Below are positions 32,552-44,030 of a stretch of 64,000 bases of DNA, in pieces. Both the position numbers and the translations under genes were made by a program. The stretch is taken from contig JALMGJ010000016.1 of assembly GCA_023362775.1 (NCBI GenBank), forward strand, positions 3,146,001 through 3,210,000. Reading direction: 5' to 3'. Position 1 is the first letter of the stretch; the number at the start of each line of letters is the position of its first letter. A model generated the notes under the pieces. It saw only the letters and a program-made list of their open reading frames with translations. It made no database searches and was not told where the DNA came from. The stretch comes from Charina bottae. Taxonomy: Eukaryota; Chordata; Lepidosauria; Squamata; Charinaidae.

Positions 32552-33445
32552 GACTGATGACAGAGCCTCCAGAAGTTCACAGAAGGAGAAGGAAGATCAC
32601 ATTAGCTAATCACCAGTACTTTTTGGTTGGGTCAGGTCAGTACACACCTTGGCTTTCTGAAGCCACAATTCTCTTGGGACTCCAATTAGCTCAGAGGGTA
32701 GGCATGATTATATTACTTCTTTTGTAACCCACCTGATCAAGTCAAAGCCAGCTGGTGCTTTGTGTTGTGAAACCCAAACAATCCATGGGCAAGAGGAGGC
32801 TGTACTTCTCAGGTCTATGGAGGCAACTTATTGAAGGGACTAAGTTCAGCTCCTGGAAGGACTAGCAGCTCCTTGGGGTTGTAACTGAGTATTTATAAGC
32901 ATCCTTCATGGTCCTTCTGATTGGACTTAAGTTCAGTCCATCAAGGAGCCTTGGACTCAGATGGCTCGAAGGAAAAGAATGGGGGACAGTTCAGAGTTGG
33001 CTGCACAGCTCTGCAGTTTCCTCCTGAATGACTTCAGCTGGAGGGAAAGAGCAGAGCTTTCCCCCCTTACTTCACTGGGTGGCCAGAAAGTCAGGATTTT
33101 ATATTGTGTCAGTCCAGTGTGGTTATTCAGCAGAATGGCTGAGTCATCCTCTTCCGAGGATGAATTTGGCAGAAGGTTTCCTAATTTTGATTGTTTTATA
33201 AAGGTTTATCCTATTCTTCTTGCATTAAAAGTGACCAGAGTTGATGTAATTTCTAATACAATCAAATTTTCAGCTATATGCTTTCTCTATCTCTCCACAA
33301 TGAAAACTGTGCCCCTCTTGGCAGTATTGACATTAAACATGAATGAAAGGTAACTTTTGCAGGGATCGTGGGGAGGAAACATCAGACAGATTCTTTTTCT
33401 GCATTACTATGGAGTAAGCCTACGTATCCTCCAGTTCTTGCCATG
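32551..33445. other. Unassigned DNA
   Basis: No repeat recognised. A plus-strand frame at 32961-33353 (130 codons) has no known motif; I leave it uncalled. Confidence 0.45.
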
Positions 33446-33515
33446 TTCCTCCCCAGTTGGGGGAGATGGGCAGTCATATAAATTTGAGTAATAAATAAAT
33501 AAATAAATAAATAAA
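33446..33515 (+). repeat. L2-type tail with (AATA)n
   Basis: The L2 terminal motif gttgggggagatgggcag followed by catataaattt and seven or so AATA units. No L2 coding sequence precedes it, so this is either a tail scrap or a SINE sharing the L2 tail. Confidence 0.6.
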
Positions 33516-33880
33516 TGTTATGAAGGCTTTGTCTTTTGTACAAACATCACATGGTAGAATATTAGGATTTTAAGGCTCATTTTAGGGAACATTTGAAGTG
33601 TAGGGTGTTTCTGATTGAATTGGGGGCTTTATTACAGTTAGAAGAATCCTGCTTGTAGGGAAGACTACAGAGTGAGTAAATAATCAAAGGTAGCCAGTAA
33701 AGTACAGTAAGTTGAAAACTTGTATTTTAATTAACATTTTGATTTATAATGAAACTTATGAGTAGGGAGTGGTCAGATCTCTTCCTCCTGAACTTGTGAA
33801 AGTTGAGCTGAGACCAGGAAGTAAATTCAAAGACTTCTGTGCCCCTGCTGTTCCCAATATGTCCTGCACACTATTAAACT
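33516..33880. other. Unassigned spacer
   Basis: No feature recognised before the BovB target site. Confidence 0.5.
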
Positions 33881-33901
33881 AAATATCACAGTTTTTGTTG
33901 T

Positions 33902-35926
33902 TTATTCGTTCAGTCGCTTCGGACTCTTCGTGACTTCATGGACCAGCCCACGCCAGAGCTTCCTGTCGGCCGTAACCATCCCCAGCTCCCCCATGGTTGA
34001 GTCCGTCACCTCCAGAATATCATCCATCCATCTTGCCCTCGGTCGGCCCCTCTTCCTTTTGCGTTCCACTTTCCCTAGCACCAGCTTCTTCTCCAGGGTA
34101 TCCTGTCTTCTCATTATGTGGCCAAAGTACTTCAGTTTTGCCTTTAATATCATTCCCTCAAGTGAGAACTCTGGCTTTATTTCCTGGAGTATGGACTGGT
34201 TTGATCTTCTTGCAGTCCAGGGCACTCTCAGAATTTTCCTTCAACACCACAGTTAAAAAGCATCTATCTTCCTTCGCTCACCCTTCCTTATGGTCCAGCT
34301 CTCACAGCCATAGGTTACTACAGGGAATACCATTGCTTTAACTATGCGGACCTTTGTTGTCAGTGTGATGTCTCTGCTCTTAACTACTTTATCAAGATTT
34401 GCCATTGCTCTCCTCCCAAGAAGTAGACGTCTTCTGATTTCCTGGCTGCAGTCAGCGTCTACTCTAATCTTTGCGCCTAGAAATACAAAGTCTGTCACTG
34501 CCTCCACTTTTTCTCCCTCTATTTGCCAGTTATCAATCAAGCTGGTTGCCATAATCTTGGTTTTTTTGAGGTTTAACTGCAACCCAGCTTTTGCACTTTC
34601 TTCTTTCACCTTCGTCATAAGGCTCCTCAGCTCCTCCTCGCTTTCAGCCATCAAAGTGGTATCATCAGCATATCTGAGATTGTTAATGTTTCTTCCAGCG
34701 ATTTTAACTCCAGCCTTGGATTCCTCAAGCCCAGCACGTTGCATGATGTGTTCTGCGTACAGGTTGAATAGGTAGGGTGAGAGTATACAACCCTGCCGTA
34801 CTCCTTTCCCAATCTTAAACCAGTCTGTTGTTCCGTGCTCTGTTCTTACCGTTGCTACTTGGTCGTTATACAGATTCCTCAGGAGGCAGACGAGATGACT
34901 TGGTATCCCCATACCACCAAGAACTTGCCACAATTTGTTATGATCCACACAGTCAAAGGCTTTAGAATAGTCAATAAAACAGAAATAGATGTTTTTCTGA
35001 AATTCCCTGGCTTTCTCCATTATCCAGCGGGTATTGGCAATTTGGTCTCTAGTTCCTCTGCCTTTTCTAAACCCAGCTTGTACATCTGGCAATTCTCACT
35101 CCATGAATTGCTGGAGTCTACCTTGCAGGATCTTGAGCATTACCTTACTGGCATGTGAAATAAGTGCCACTGTTCGATAGTTTGAACATTCTTTAGTGCT
35201 TCCCTTGTTTGGTATGGGGATATAAGTTGATTTTTTCCAATCTGATGGCCATTCTTGTGTTTTCCAAATTTGCTGGCATACGGCATGCATCACCTTGACA
35301 GCATCATCTTGCAAGATTTTAAACAGTTCAGCTGGGATACCGTCGTCTCCTGCTGCCTTGTTATTAGCAATGCTTCTTAAGGCCCATTCAACCTCACTCT
35401 TCAGGATGTCTGGCTCTAACTCACTGACCACACCGTCAAAGCTATCTCCAATATTATTATCCTTCCTATACAGATCTTCCGTATATTCTTGCCACCTTTT
35501 CTTGATCTCTTCTGCTTCTGTTAGGTCCTTACCATCTTTGCTTTTGATCATACCCATTTTTGCCTGGAATTTACCTCCGATGTTTCTAATTTTCTGGAAG
35601 AGGTCTCTTGTCCTTCTTATTCTATTGTCTTCTTCCACTTCCGCACATTGCTTGTTTAAAAATAATTCCTTCTCTCTTCTGGCTAACCTCTGGAATTGTG
35701 CATTAAATTGGGCATATCTCCCCCTATCACTGTTGCCTTTGGCTTTCCTTCTTTGTTGGGCTACTTCCAGTTTTTCAGCAGACAGCCATCTTGCCTTCTT
35801 GGTTTTCTTTTTCTTTGGGACGTTTTTTGTTGCCGCCTCCTGAACAATGTTGCAAACTTCTGTCCATAGTTCTTCCGGCACCCTATCTACTAAATCTAGT
35901 CCCTTAAATCTATTCTTCACCTCCAC
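33902..35926 (-). pseudogene. BovB reverse transcriptase and C-terminal domain
   Basis: The frame opens with a Lys-rich linker, then the RT: NNKAAGDDGIPAELFKIL (35340), FRKGRGTRDQIANTRWIM, CFIDYSKAFDCVDHNKLW (palm A), GVRQGCILSPYLFNLY (palm B), NNLRYADDTTLMAESEEE (palm C with intact YADD at about 34660) and the FLGAKI block. The C-terminal KYFGHIMRRQDTLEK...GRPRARWMDD tail lies at 33930-34130. All pieces are in one frame, interrupted by a TGA at 35096-35098 (in the E*ELPDVQAG context, consistent with CGA to TGA) and by a TAA and a TGA between 34226 and 34255. Confidence 0.92.
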
Positions 35927-36134
35927 TGCATATTCCTTAGGAATATTAGTGAGCTCATATCTAACTGATCTGTGGGTCTTCCCTATTCTCTTTAGTCTGA
36001 TTCTAAATTTTGCAATAAGGTTTGTGATCTGAACTACAGTCAGCTCCAGGTTTTGTTTTTACCGACTCTATAGATGTCCGCCACCTTTGGCTGCAAAGGA
36101 TGTAGTCAATCTGATTTCGGTGTCGACCATCTGG

Positions 36135-36932
36135 TTAAGTCCATGTATAAAGTCGTCTTTTAGGTTGTTGGAAGAGAGTGTTTGTTATGCACAGTGAGTT
36201 GTCTTGGCAAAATTCTATCAGCCTATGTCCTGCTTCATTTTGTTCTCCGAGACCACACTTGCCTGTAATTCCAGGTGTCGTCTGACTACCCACCTTAGCA
36301 TTCCAGTCTCCTGTAATGAAAATAACATCTCTTTTTGGTGTATTATCCAGTAGGTGCTGCAGATCCTCATAGAACTGATCTACTTCTGCTTCTTCAGCAT
36401 CTTTCTTTGGGGCGTATATTTGGATCACTGTGATGTTAAATGGCTTACCCTGAATTCGAATTGAGATCATTCTATCATTTTTTGGATTGTATCCAAGCAC
36501 TGCTTTAGCCACTTTATTATTAATAATGAAGGCTACTCCATTTCTTCTGTGGTCCTCTTGTCCACAGTAGTAGATCTGGTGGTCATCTGATGTGAAGTGG
36601 CCCTTTCCAGTCCATTTCAGTTCACTGACACCTAAAATGTCTATATTTAATCTTGACATCTCACCAATAACCACATCCAATTTGCCCTGGCTCATAGATC
36701 TTACATTCCAGGTTCCTATGGTGTGTTGATCTTTAGAACATCGGATTCGTCGTTCACCACCAGCACCATCGGCTGCTAGCTGTCCTTTCGGCTTTGAGCT
36801 AGCTGCGTCATCACATCTGGGGCTAGTTGAACCTATCCTCTGTTCCTCCCCAGTAGCATTTTGACCATCTTCCGACCTGGGAGTCCCATCTTCCGATGGT
36901 ATACCGACATATCTCTGGTTGTACTGATCCAT
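36135..36932 (-). pseudogene. BovB apurinic-like endonuclease domain
   Basis: From Met at 36932 the frame reads through a polar N-terminus to the APE-like endonuclease: TIGTWNVRSMSQGKLD, DILGVSELKW, FNITVIQIYAP, and VIFITGDWNAKVG (catalytic GDWN) near 36310. It ends near 36135 in LYTWT, just before the SRNQIDYI counterpart, where a frameshift moves to the frame used by the RT. This domain nicks target DNA for target-primed reverse transcription. Confidence 0.9.
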
Positions 36933-37125
36933 TTAGTTTTCACGGCAAGAATACTGGGGTGGGTTGCCATTACCTTCCCCAGGGATCGTATTTAGTCTGA
37001 CCTCTCTGCCACGACCATCCCGTCTTGGGTGTCCCTTCACGGTTTAGCTCATGGTTTCATTGAGGTTCTCAAGCTCCAGCACCACCACAAGGTAACGATC
37101 TCGTTTGCTGGAGAAATATCACAGT

Positions 37126-38022
37126 GCTTTTGATTATTGCTATCAACTGCCAGTAGAAGCACATGTGTATAATTATGGCCACTGTACATAGACATATATA
37201 GAGAATAAGGCACATTTGTTATGTTAGGTATCAGAACTCTCAGTGCTTTTGCATGGCTGTTCTTCATTAAAAAAAATGAACACAACATACATACTATATA
37301 TTAGGGGGGAATGCCCAACAGGAAAACATATAAATCATGAAAAAAACATAGAAAAATCTGTTAAGAAAAACAACATATAAAAATTGTACATATATGAAAT
37401 ATTTCCTCTCTGCCCCTCTCCCCAGTGTTTACGTTTAGAAAGCTGCATATACTTTTTTTATAACTTTTCTCAAAATCATAAAATGGTGTGGAAATGGGAA
37501 AGGATGAATTGGAATTTTTTAAAAAAACAGAAAAATCAGAATTGAAAGATTTATTGGTCCCTATGCACAAGAGGAAAGACTTTTCAAAGTGATGTTGAAA
37601 CATGAAGACTATCCATCAATGTCACTATTTGTCAAGCTTAACACTGAAGCTTCCACCACAGCACTAGACCCTGCAAGAAATGGCAAAGATAAAGTTCATG
37701 TTTATTTTCTTCAAGAGTTATTTTCCCAACTCCTGTCAGCATTTTCAGAAGATGAAAGTATCCAGAATAGGTTCTGTATCTTGCCAGTTTAACACCTCAA
37801 TAAAGACTATTATATATTGGCTCAAGTTCCATGAAGACATGAAATTGGAAGTGAAGGTTGATGTTAGTTAATCATTGCCAGGGGGTGTGGCTTCCATTGT
37901 GGCATTAGGTGGCACACACTGATTTCTAAAATAATAATAATAGAAATAAATATTAAAAATAGTCATGATTTCATACAATAAACAAAATCTCTAAAAAATA
38001 TCTATGTTCTTGCTGAAGATCT
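37126..38022. other. Unassigned DNA
   Basis: AT-rich, A/T homopolymer runs, no gene or repeat recognised between the BovB and the Gypsy element. Confidence 0.5.
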
Positions 38023-38027
38023 GAACT

Positions 38028-38714
38028 TGTCCTGTCCCAACTAAGACCCAAAGCAGGAAGGTGTGAAATATATACTTTATTTACAATTAAACACACAGTT
38101 TCTCAAATAAATGACACGTGGTGCTCACGAACTCGGTGGTGTGCCATACTCAGTTCCACTGGGCACAAATGCAGGCAGCCACCATGTGGCTGTGATGCAA
38201 GGCTCTGGCGTGGGGCTGGGTACGGCAGCTGCACAATGAAGTTCCAGCTCGAGGCTTGGTGCAGAGACAAAGGGACGTTCTGGCATGAGGCTTGGCATGA
38301 GGGTGAGAAAAGTTTCCAACGCGAGGCTTGGAGCAGCGACGGCAAGGCGAGGTTCCGACATGAGGCTTGATGCCGTGGCAACAAGGCGAGGTTCCAGCGT
38401 GAGGCTTGGAGCGGCAGCAGCGGGGCAAGGTTCTGGCACAAGGTTCTGAGCAGCAGCTACAAGGCTAGGTTCCAACACAAGGCTTGACGCAGTGGCTGCA
38501 AGGCTAGGTTCTGGCACAAAATGCACAAGACAGCAAGGCAAGATTCCAGCTTAGGACATGGCTGGGTGACAAGTCAAGGTTCCGGCTCAAGGCACGGCTG
38601 GACAGCAAGGCTAGGATCTGATGCCAAGCTTGGCTGGGTGGCAAAGCAGGTCTCGGATGCGAGGCTCAGCTGGTTTGCGAGGCAAGGCTCTGGTGCAAAG
38701 CTTGGTGAGGTTGT
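38028..38714 (-). mobile_element. Partial 3' LTR of the Gypsy element
   Basis: From the tandem array (38150-38710) through gacacgtggtgctca, acacacagtttctcaaat and the polyA-like aataaagta to the terminal cttagttgggacaggaca, the text matches the 5' LTR. The first 350-370 bp of the LTR are absent because of the internal deletion. Confidence 0.82.
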
Positions 38715-40117
38715 GATGAGTTGTCCTGCAGCAAGAATGTTGGACACATGTTCAGCGCACTGAGGGCTGGAGAATTCGATCTTTTCGGAAGACCACGCAA
38801 TCTGTGGCTTGTGCACCTGGAGCCATTCCAACCCCAGCACCACTGGGAAGTGAGGTGTGGCAACCACATAGAATTCCAGCCACTCCTGGTGCATGCCAAC
38901 CTTCATGAGCAGATGTTGTGTGGCAGAGGACATGGGGACAGAGTGGAGGGTTCTGCCATCAATGGTCTCAATGACAAGCATGGGCTTCACCTCGTGCTGA
39001 GGTATGCCCCGCTGTTTGGCAAACCCTTCATCTATGAAATTGGCAGTGGCCCCTGAGTCAATCATGGCTTGGGCCTTGAGCGCAGGACCCCCGGGAACTT
39101 GCAAGGTGACCATCACTACCAAGTGCCTGAGGAGTTTGGGATGGGGCTCAGTAGATTGGCTAGCTGCCAACGTGGCCCAGCCTAATTGCCCTTTTAGACT
39201 GGGCTGAGTTTGTTTCCTGACAAGTGTGTGGTCTTGATCTTGGTGGGGCAATTAGCCGCTAGGTGCCCAGATCCCATGCATTACAAGCACAACCCCGCCC
39301 GTCTGCATCGATCATTCTCCACCTGGGTCAGCCATGGTCTCGCCCCCCTAATTGCATGGGTTCGTCCCTGGGGACTGAGAAGTGCAGGCCGAATGATGGC
39401 AACATGGCGGTTGTGTTGCCTCACCTTCCTCTGTTGGAGACGCCCATCGTTGTGGAGGCACAACTTTGTCAGAGCTTGCAGGGTCTGTGGGCATTCAGTT
39501 TGGGCTAACTCATCCAGGATCATGGGAGCCAGACTGTCCTGGAATTGGTTGAGAAGCACCTCTTCATTCCAATTTAAGTCTTGGATGAGTAGCCAGAAGT
39601 CACTGATATACTCTGCCACTGGGTGTCGTCCTTGCCTTAACCCCCTCAGGCACCTGCTGGCGGTCTGTGTCCTAACCGGGTCCTCATACATCAGACACAG
39701 CTGCTGTCAGAATTCATCAAAATCGTCCAGGAGAGGACATGGTTGAAGGATCAAGGGGGAGGCCCAGCGCACGGCAGAACCTGACAATAAATTAATCAGA
39801 AATCCCACCTTGTGGAGATCCATGGGAAATTCCTCTGAATGAAGACTCTGGTACAGCTTACACTGGGCAAAAAATGTGGGAAATTGTTCAAGAGTCCCAT
39901 TAATTTTTTGGGTGCCGACATGGGGAACTTGAGATGTGGTATAACCACGTTGGGGTGCTGACTGTTGGGCCTGTAATTGGGACAGTTACGTGCTCATCAC
40001 GGCAACTTGTCTCAGCTGGGCATGTTCCAAGATGAGTTGCTGGTCCGCCATGCTGTCTTAGTTCAGGGTCCTTCCAACCTTCCATATTCCCCCACTGGGG
40101 TATGGCCAGAGACAATG
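38715..40117 (-). pseudogene. Gypsy gag-protease, broken
   Basis: On the minus strand gag begins about 40050 (MADQQLILEHAQL). It includes NGTLEQFPTFFAQCKLYQSL, EEFPMDLHKVGFLINLLSGS, MYEDPVRTQTASRCLRGL and AEYISDFWLLIQDLNW, then a CX2CX4HX4C zinc knuckle near 39245-39285 that carries a TAA inside its first CX2C. The protease follows with VTLQVPGGPALKAQAMIDSG (catalytic DSG), ATANFIDEGFAKQ and FPVVLGLEWLQVH. It stays open to 38574 by running into LTR repeats. Sushi-type Gag and retropepsin would be cut from one polyprotein; this copy has several stops and no RT. Confidence 0.85.
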
Positions 40118-41213
40118 TGTCCTCTCTGGACTAAGACCCGCAGCAGGAAGGTGTGAAACTTATACTTTATTTACAATTAAACACACAGTCTCTCAAATAA
40201 ATGACACATGGTGCTCATGGACTCAGTGGTGCGCCATACTCAGTTCTACTGGACGCAAACACAGGCAGACACCATGTGGCTGCGATGCAAGGCTCTGGCG
40301 CAGGGCTGGGTGTGGCAGCTGTGCGATGAGGTTACAGCAGGAGGCTTGGTGCAGAGACAAAGGGAGGTTCTGGTGTGAGGCTTGGCACAAGGGCAAGATG
40401 AGGTTCCGACGTGAGGCTTGGAGCAGCGGCGGTGAGGTGAGGTTCCAGCGCAAGGCTTGGAGCAGCAACGGCAGGGCAAGATTCTGGCGTGAGGCTTGGA
40501 GCGACGGCTGCAAGGCGAGGTTCTGACACAAGGCTTGGCACTGCAACAACAAGGCGGGGTTCCAGCATGAGGCTTGGAGCGGCGGTGGCAGGGCAAGGTT
40601 TTGACATGAGGCTTGATGCGGCAGCTTCAAGGCTAGATTCCGGCGCAAAATGCAGCAAGATGGCAAGGCAAGATTCCAGCTCAGGACACGGCTGGGCAAC
40701 AAGGCAAGGTTCCGACTCGAGTTGTGGCTGGGCAGTAAGGCTAGGATCTGACGTGAAGCTTGGCTGGGCGGCAAGGCAGGGCTTGGATGCGAGGTGAGGC
40801 TGGTTTGCAAGGCAAGGCTCTGGCGCGAAGCTTGGCGAGGTTGCAAGGCAAGGCTCTGGCGTGGAGGCAAGGCAGGGCCTGAGCGGGGATGCTGGTGTGG
40901 CGACAGGATTGTGATTCACTCCAGGATGCAGTACGGAATGTGAACGGTTGTCTCTGGCAATGGGTACACGCTGCGCTCACCTTTTATCCTTTTGATTTTT
41001 GTGCCGTTTGTGAGCAGGAGCCAATCGTGTTGCTCTGCCTGCCTTTCCCACCTTCTCTCTTTCGCGCTGATAGGTGGAGATGAATCTTCTTCTGGGCTGC
41101 CTCCAATCAGCTGCTCCAGACCCAAGTCAAATTTCGCGCCATCCCAGTTCTTTCCCGCTTCTATTGTTACTGTCCCTTCCTCTTCTGAATCGGACTCAGC
41201 CTCCATCCTGACA
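40118..41213 (-). mobile_element. 5' LTR of the Gypsy element (1096 bp)
   Basis: On the minus strand it starts TGTCAGGATGGAGGC and ends cttagtccagagaggaca. A TATA-like ggataaaaggtg lies near 40985 and a polyA-like aataaagta near 40165. The region between them is about 800 bp, most of it a tandem array of 36-39-bp units. The opening 200 bp shows similarity to the LTR at 21952 (gctgattggaggcagcc, cctatcagcgcg). Confidence 0.82.
40255..40890 (-). repeat. 36-39-bp tandem array inside the LTR
   Basis: About 15 units of 12-13 codons repeat on the minus strand, each of the type caagcctc-g-c-agaaccttg. In one frame they read ASCQNLALPPPLQ, ASCWNPALLLQCQ, ASRQNLALPLLLQ and so on. Two other frames are also open for nearly 200 codons. 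A homologous array of fewer units sits in the 3' LTR at 38150-38710. Simultaneous openness of several frames points to repeat composition rather than protein selection. Confidence 0.85.
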
Positions 41214-41218
41214 GAACT

Positions 41219-42204
41219 GCATTTTATTTTTTTCTATTAAAAACATGTATATTTAAATTAAAGTGCTATATCACTTGAAATCATGCAATGGTATCCACCA
41301 GCTGAAAATGTTACTTATTCTACTTTAACAGATGCATTCCATGACTATTAGTTGTGCTATCCAAAGTCGCATAAAATGTTTATGTACCTCATAAGAGATG
41401 AAGATCTAAGACTTTCATATCCAATGAACAGGAAGCCAGGGATTGAAGCAGCCCCATGTCTATCTCATATCCTCAACTTTATTATGCCTAAAGGGACAAA
41501 TTTCTTCTATATTATGATGGTCAGCAAATATGATTCTGCTAAATTGTATAATTTTTTATTGCTGGTTTACATTAGATTTCCAGTGTGAGTGGGCAATACT
41601 GTATATACTTATCTTGGAGTAAATCCCTTTGGAATTAGTAGATCTGTATAGGAGTGTACTATATATTAAGATTCCATCCTAACTTTATGGAGAGTGTGAT
41701 AGCCAACTAAATACAGTATATATTCCAAACTACCACAGCTGCTCACTCAGAAATTGTCAACTATTTTATATAACTGTTTCATAGATTGCAGTAAAAGTAT
41801 AGCTTCTTCGCTTTGCCTCAGTGGGAGCTCAGCATATAACAAGACAATAGGTGGAGAACTTCCACTGTGCTTTCATCTACAAAAGTAGGCAGTCTTCCTT
41901 CCTGCTTTATGTAACTATTCCTAGATAAACTTGTCACTCAAATGCAGTGACACTTGCCAAATGACAATCATCCATGATTCAACATACCTACTGACCTGGT
42001 TTAGATATAGCAGGAAAGAGAGTAAAAATAGCTGTGATTTATATTATTGAGTCCTCTTTGAGAAGGGCCTCCATCACTGTGTTAATCATAATAGCTCTGT
42101 GTGTGTGTTTGTGTGTAACTTCAACAGACAACACTTTTATGAGACTATTGCCCTGACTGGATACAATGTACAAATTCAGTATAATTCTTTATAGCTGTTT
42201 CTAA
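41219..42204. other. Unassigned DNA
   Basis: No gene or repeat recognised. Confidence 0.5.
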
Positions 42205-42208
42205 ATAT

Positions 42209-42267
<59 letters not shown>

Positions 42268-42520
42268 TCAAACTTCTATCACCACCCATCTCCCTCCTCC
42301 GGAGGGACTCTGGGCGGTTTACAATAAGATAATAAAAACAAGAAACATAAAATATACATACAATATAAAAATACTAAATTGTAAAGCAAGATTGAAATCC
42401 AAGAGGCAAGAATAGTAAAAAGATCTAACTCAATCCAATGTAGGAGAGGGGCTCTCTAAGGTATTAGCCATCCCCAAGAGTGACTATTTCTTCCTTGGCC
42501 CCAAGCAAGGCGGCAAAACA
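42205..42520 (-). mobile_element. L2 3' end with (TTTA)n tail
   Basis: A (TTTA)n tract at 42205-42268 is followed by the complement of the L2 terminus (cacccatctccctcctccgg, ctctgggcggtttacaa) and 3' UTR. It ends in the complement of the last L2 coding block (gccccaagcaaggcggcaaa). Strongly 5'-truncated. Confidence 0.8.
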
Positions 42521-42539
42521 TATATCTAAATATGTGGAA

Positions 42540-44030
42540 ATAATATGTTGACCCTTTTAGAAAGCATTGAACTGGATGTTAATAGATGGGTTAAAATTCC
42601 TTTAACCTTGCGGGGTAAAATTACTGTCATTAAAAGGAATGTTGTCCCTTGTTTGATTTAGGTTCTTAAAGATATTCCAATGTTAATACCAAACAAATAT
42701 TTCCTTTCAGCTGAAACAAAATTTAGTTGGGATAGCGGACCACCAAAATTTTTCTGACTAAATTGAGACTCCCATCTGAGTGAAGTAGCTTTAATTTATA
42801 TGATTTGCAAAAATATAATTGGGCTAATATTTTATCAGCCACCAGCTGATGTGGAATGAAAATATAGTAGAATATTACACCCTATGGGCTATGTTGGAAA
42901 GTTATTAACTATTTCATTTGCGATCATGGCAAGTGCTTGGAACAACTCATAGTAGAATAGGTGTTTTATTTCCAAGAGTGCATGCAATGAGAAATGTTTA
43001 GGCCATATTGGGACATAGATTGGGTTTTGATACAAGACTCATGAATATTGAACTCTAAAAAAATTCTACTTTGAAACTTGGTGGTAAAACATTCTATTGG
43101 ACAGTTTGGGTGGAAGCCAGGATCCTGACTTTAAACCAGTTGTTATGTAATGACTGTTTAAAGGCTTTTTCCTGACTTCCAATTGAACTTTGTCTTCCCA
43201 GTTCTCAGCAGTGGAGGTATATTTGAGTTAAGCATGTTTTCATGGAGCAATATGGACCAGATGCTTTGGCTGCCTCACAGGCTCCTGAGATGCTCTCTTA
43301 AAATATGGAATCCATGACAGAAATAAAACCTATAACATATCTCTATCAAAAGCTCAAGAATATTTTTAAAGTAGACATTTCCGGGATATTTCAAACATGG
43401 AACTAAAGAAGTGGAATCTTTGATAATGCTCTATCAATGGATTCATGTCCTTAAAAATATTAAAATGGTATCTACAGATCTCAGATTAAAGTTGATTCAT
43501 CAAAAAGTTGTCTTTAGGGTGTACTGGATTCCCCAAAGAATGTATTTGAAAGGATGGACATACAAATTTTTATGTTGGAGGTGTAAAAATTTTGAGGGTT
43601 CACTGACTGATATGATATGGTCATGTGATCATTTGATATCTTTTAGGAATAGTGTGTTAATGTATGTAAGTAGATTTATGGGGAAATCTTTAAATGTTAA
43701 AGATATTAATGTGATGTAGAATTATATACCAAAGCTTTGGAATCTGGCTGTTTATCATGAAGTGTAGTTGTATCAAGCATGGGGAGGTGGCTAAAAGAAT
43801 TGTATGAGAAATTGGAAAAGTGATTTTATAGTAGATGTTAAAGAATGGCTTTTGGAAATGTGTGATCCATCTGTTTCGGAAAAGGCAATATTTTTACTAA
43901 TCAAGGATACAGCAATATGTGTTATTATGGCAGAGATCTTGTGATATTTTATAATAATATTTTGTATTAATCAGATTATAGTAATGTATTTATTAGTAAA
44001 CCAGCGGCTATTGATAAGTATAATACGTAA
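42540..44030 (+). mobile_element. Old L1 ORF2 C-terminal remnant
   Basis: Plus-strand translation gives ELDVNRWVKIPLTLRGKITV then IKRNVVPCL (cf. DLDRWGKLQLSLLGRISAIK in the younger L1), LIPNKYF...FSWDS, and at 43411-43719 a 102-codon frame with LYQWIHVLKNIKM...LCWRCKNFEGSLTDMIWSCD. That last piece is the Cys-containing L1 C-terminus (cf. LCWKCTKQEGSFYHMWWSCN). Many stops are present. It is older than the L1 at 49.7 kb. Confidence 0.7.

Larger units (their letters stand above)
33881..37125 (-). mobile_element. Full-length BovB (RTE) LINE with 12-bp TSD
   Basis: The element proper, 33893-37113 (3221 bp), is flanked by identical aaatatcacagt at 33881-33892 and 37114-37125. It has a 5' UTR (about 36933-37113), an endonuclease, an RT and the characteristic RTE C-terminal tail, and ends in the BovB 3' terminus (minus strand gaacgaataaacaacaaaaa). 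Length and ends match complete BovB, which is about 3.2 kb. The ORF has at least one frameshift and three in-frame stops, so this copy is dead. BovB is known for horizontal transfer between squamates and other animals. Confidence 0.93.
38023..41218 (-). mobile_element. Ty3/Gypsy element, pol-deleted, 5-bp TSD
   Basis: The insertion spans 38028-41213, bounded by gaact at 38023-38027 and 41214-41218, the 4-6 bp duplication expected from an LTR-element integrase. On the minus strand the order is 5' LTR (40118-41213), gag, protease, then a direct join into the tandem-repeat part of the 3' LTR (38028 to about 38714). RT, RNase H and integrase are gone together with the first third of the 3' LTR. 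The join lies at a short similarity, CAACCTC, present in the LTR and at the break. Confidence 0.85.

Noticed and set aside
32272..32609. Frames rich in Ser-Pro and in Glu-Met-Arg repeats
   Set aside because: They are produced by the GA-rich satellite tract.
35295..35843. 182-codon plus-strand frame
   Set aside because: It is the antisense of the BovB ORF; the minus strand carries the conserved RT-linker motifs.
38150..38710. Regularly spaced repeats that could suggest a CRISPR-like array
   Set aside because: Units are contiguous and diverged, without unique spacers, and lie in the LTR of a Gypsy element in a vertebrate-type genome.
40223..40919. Two overlapping minus-strand frames of 195 and 215 codons resembling a proline/leucine-rich repeat protein
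   Set aside because: They read the same 36-39-bp LTR array in different frames; openness in several frames argues for composition, not coding.
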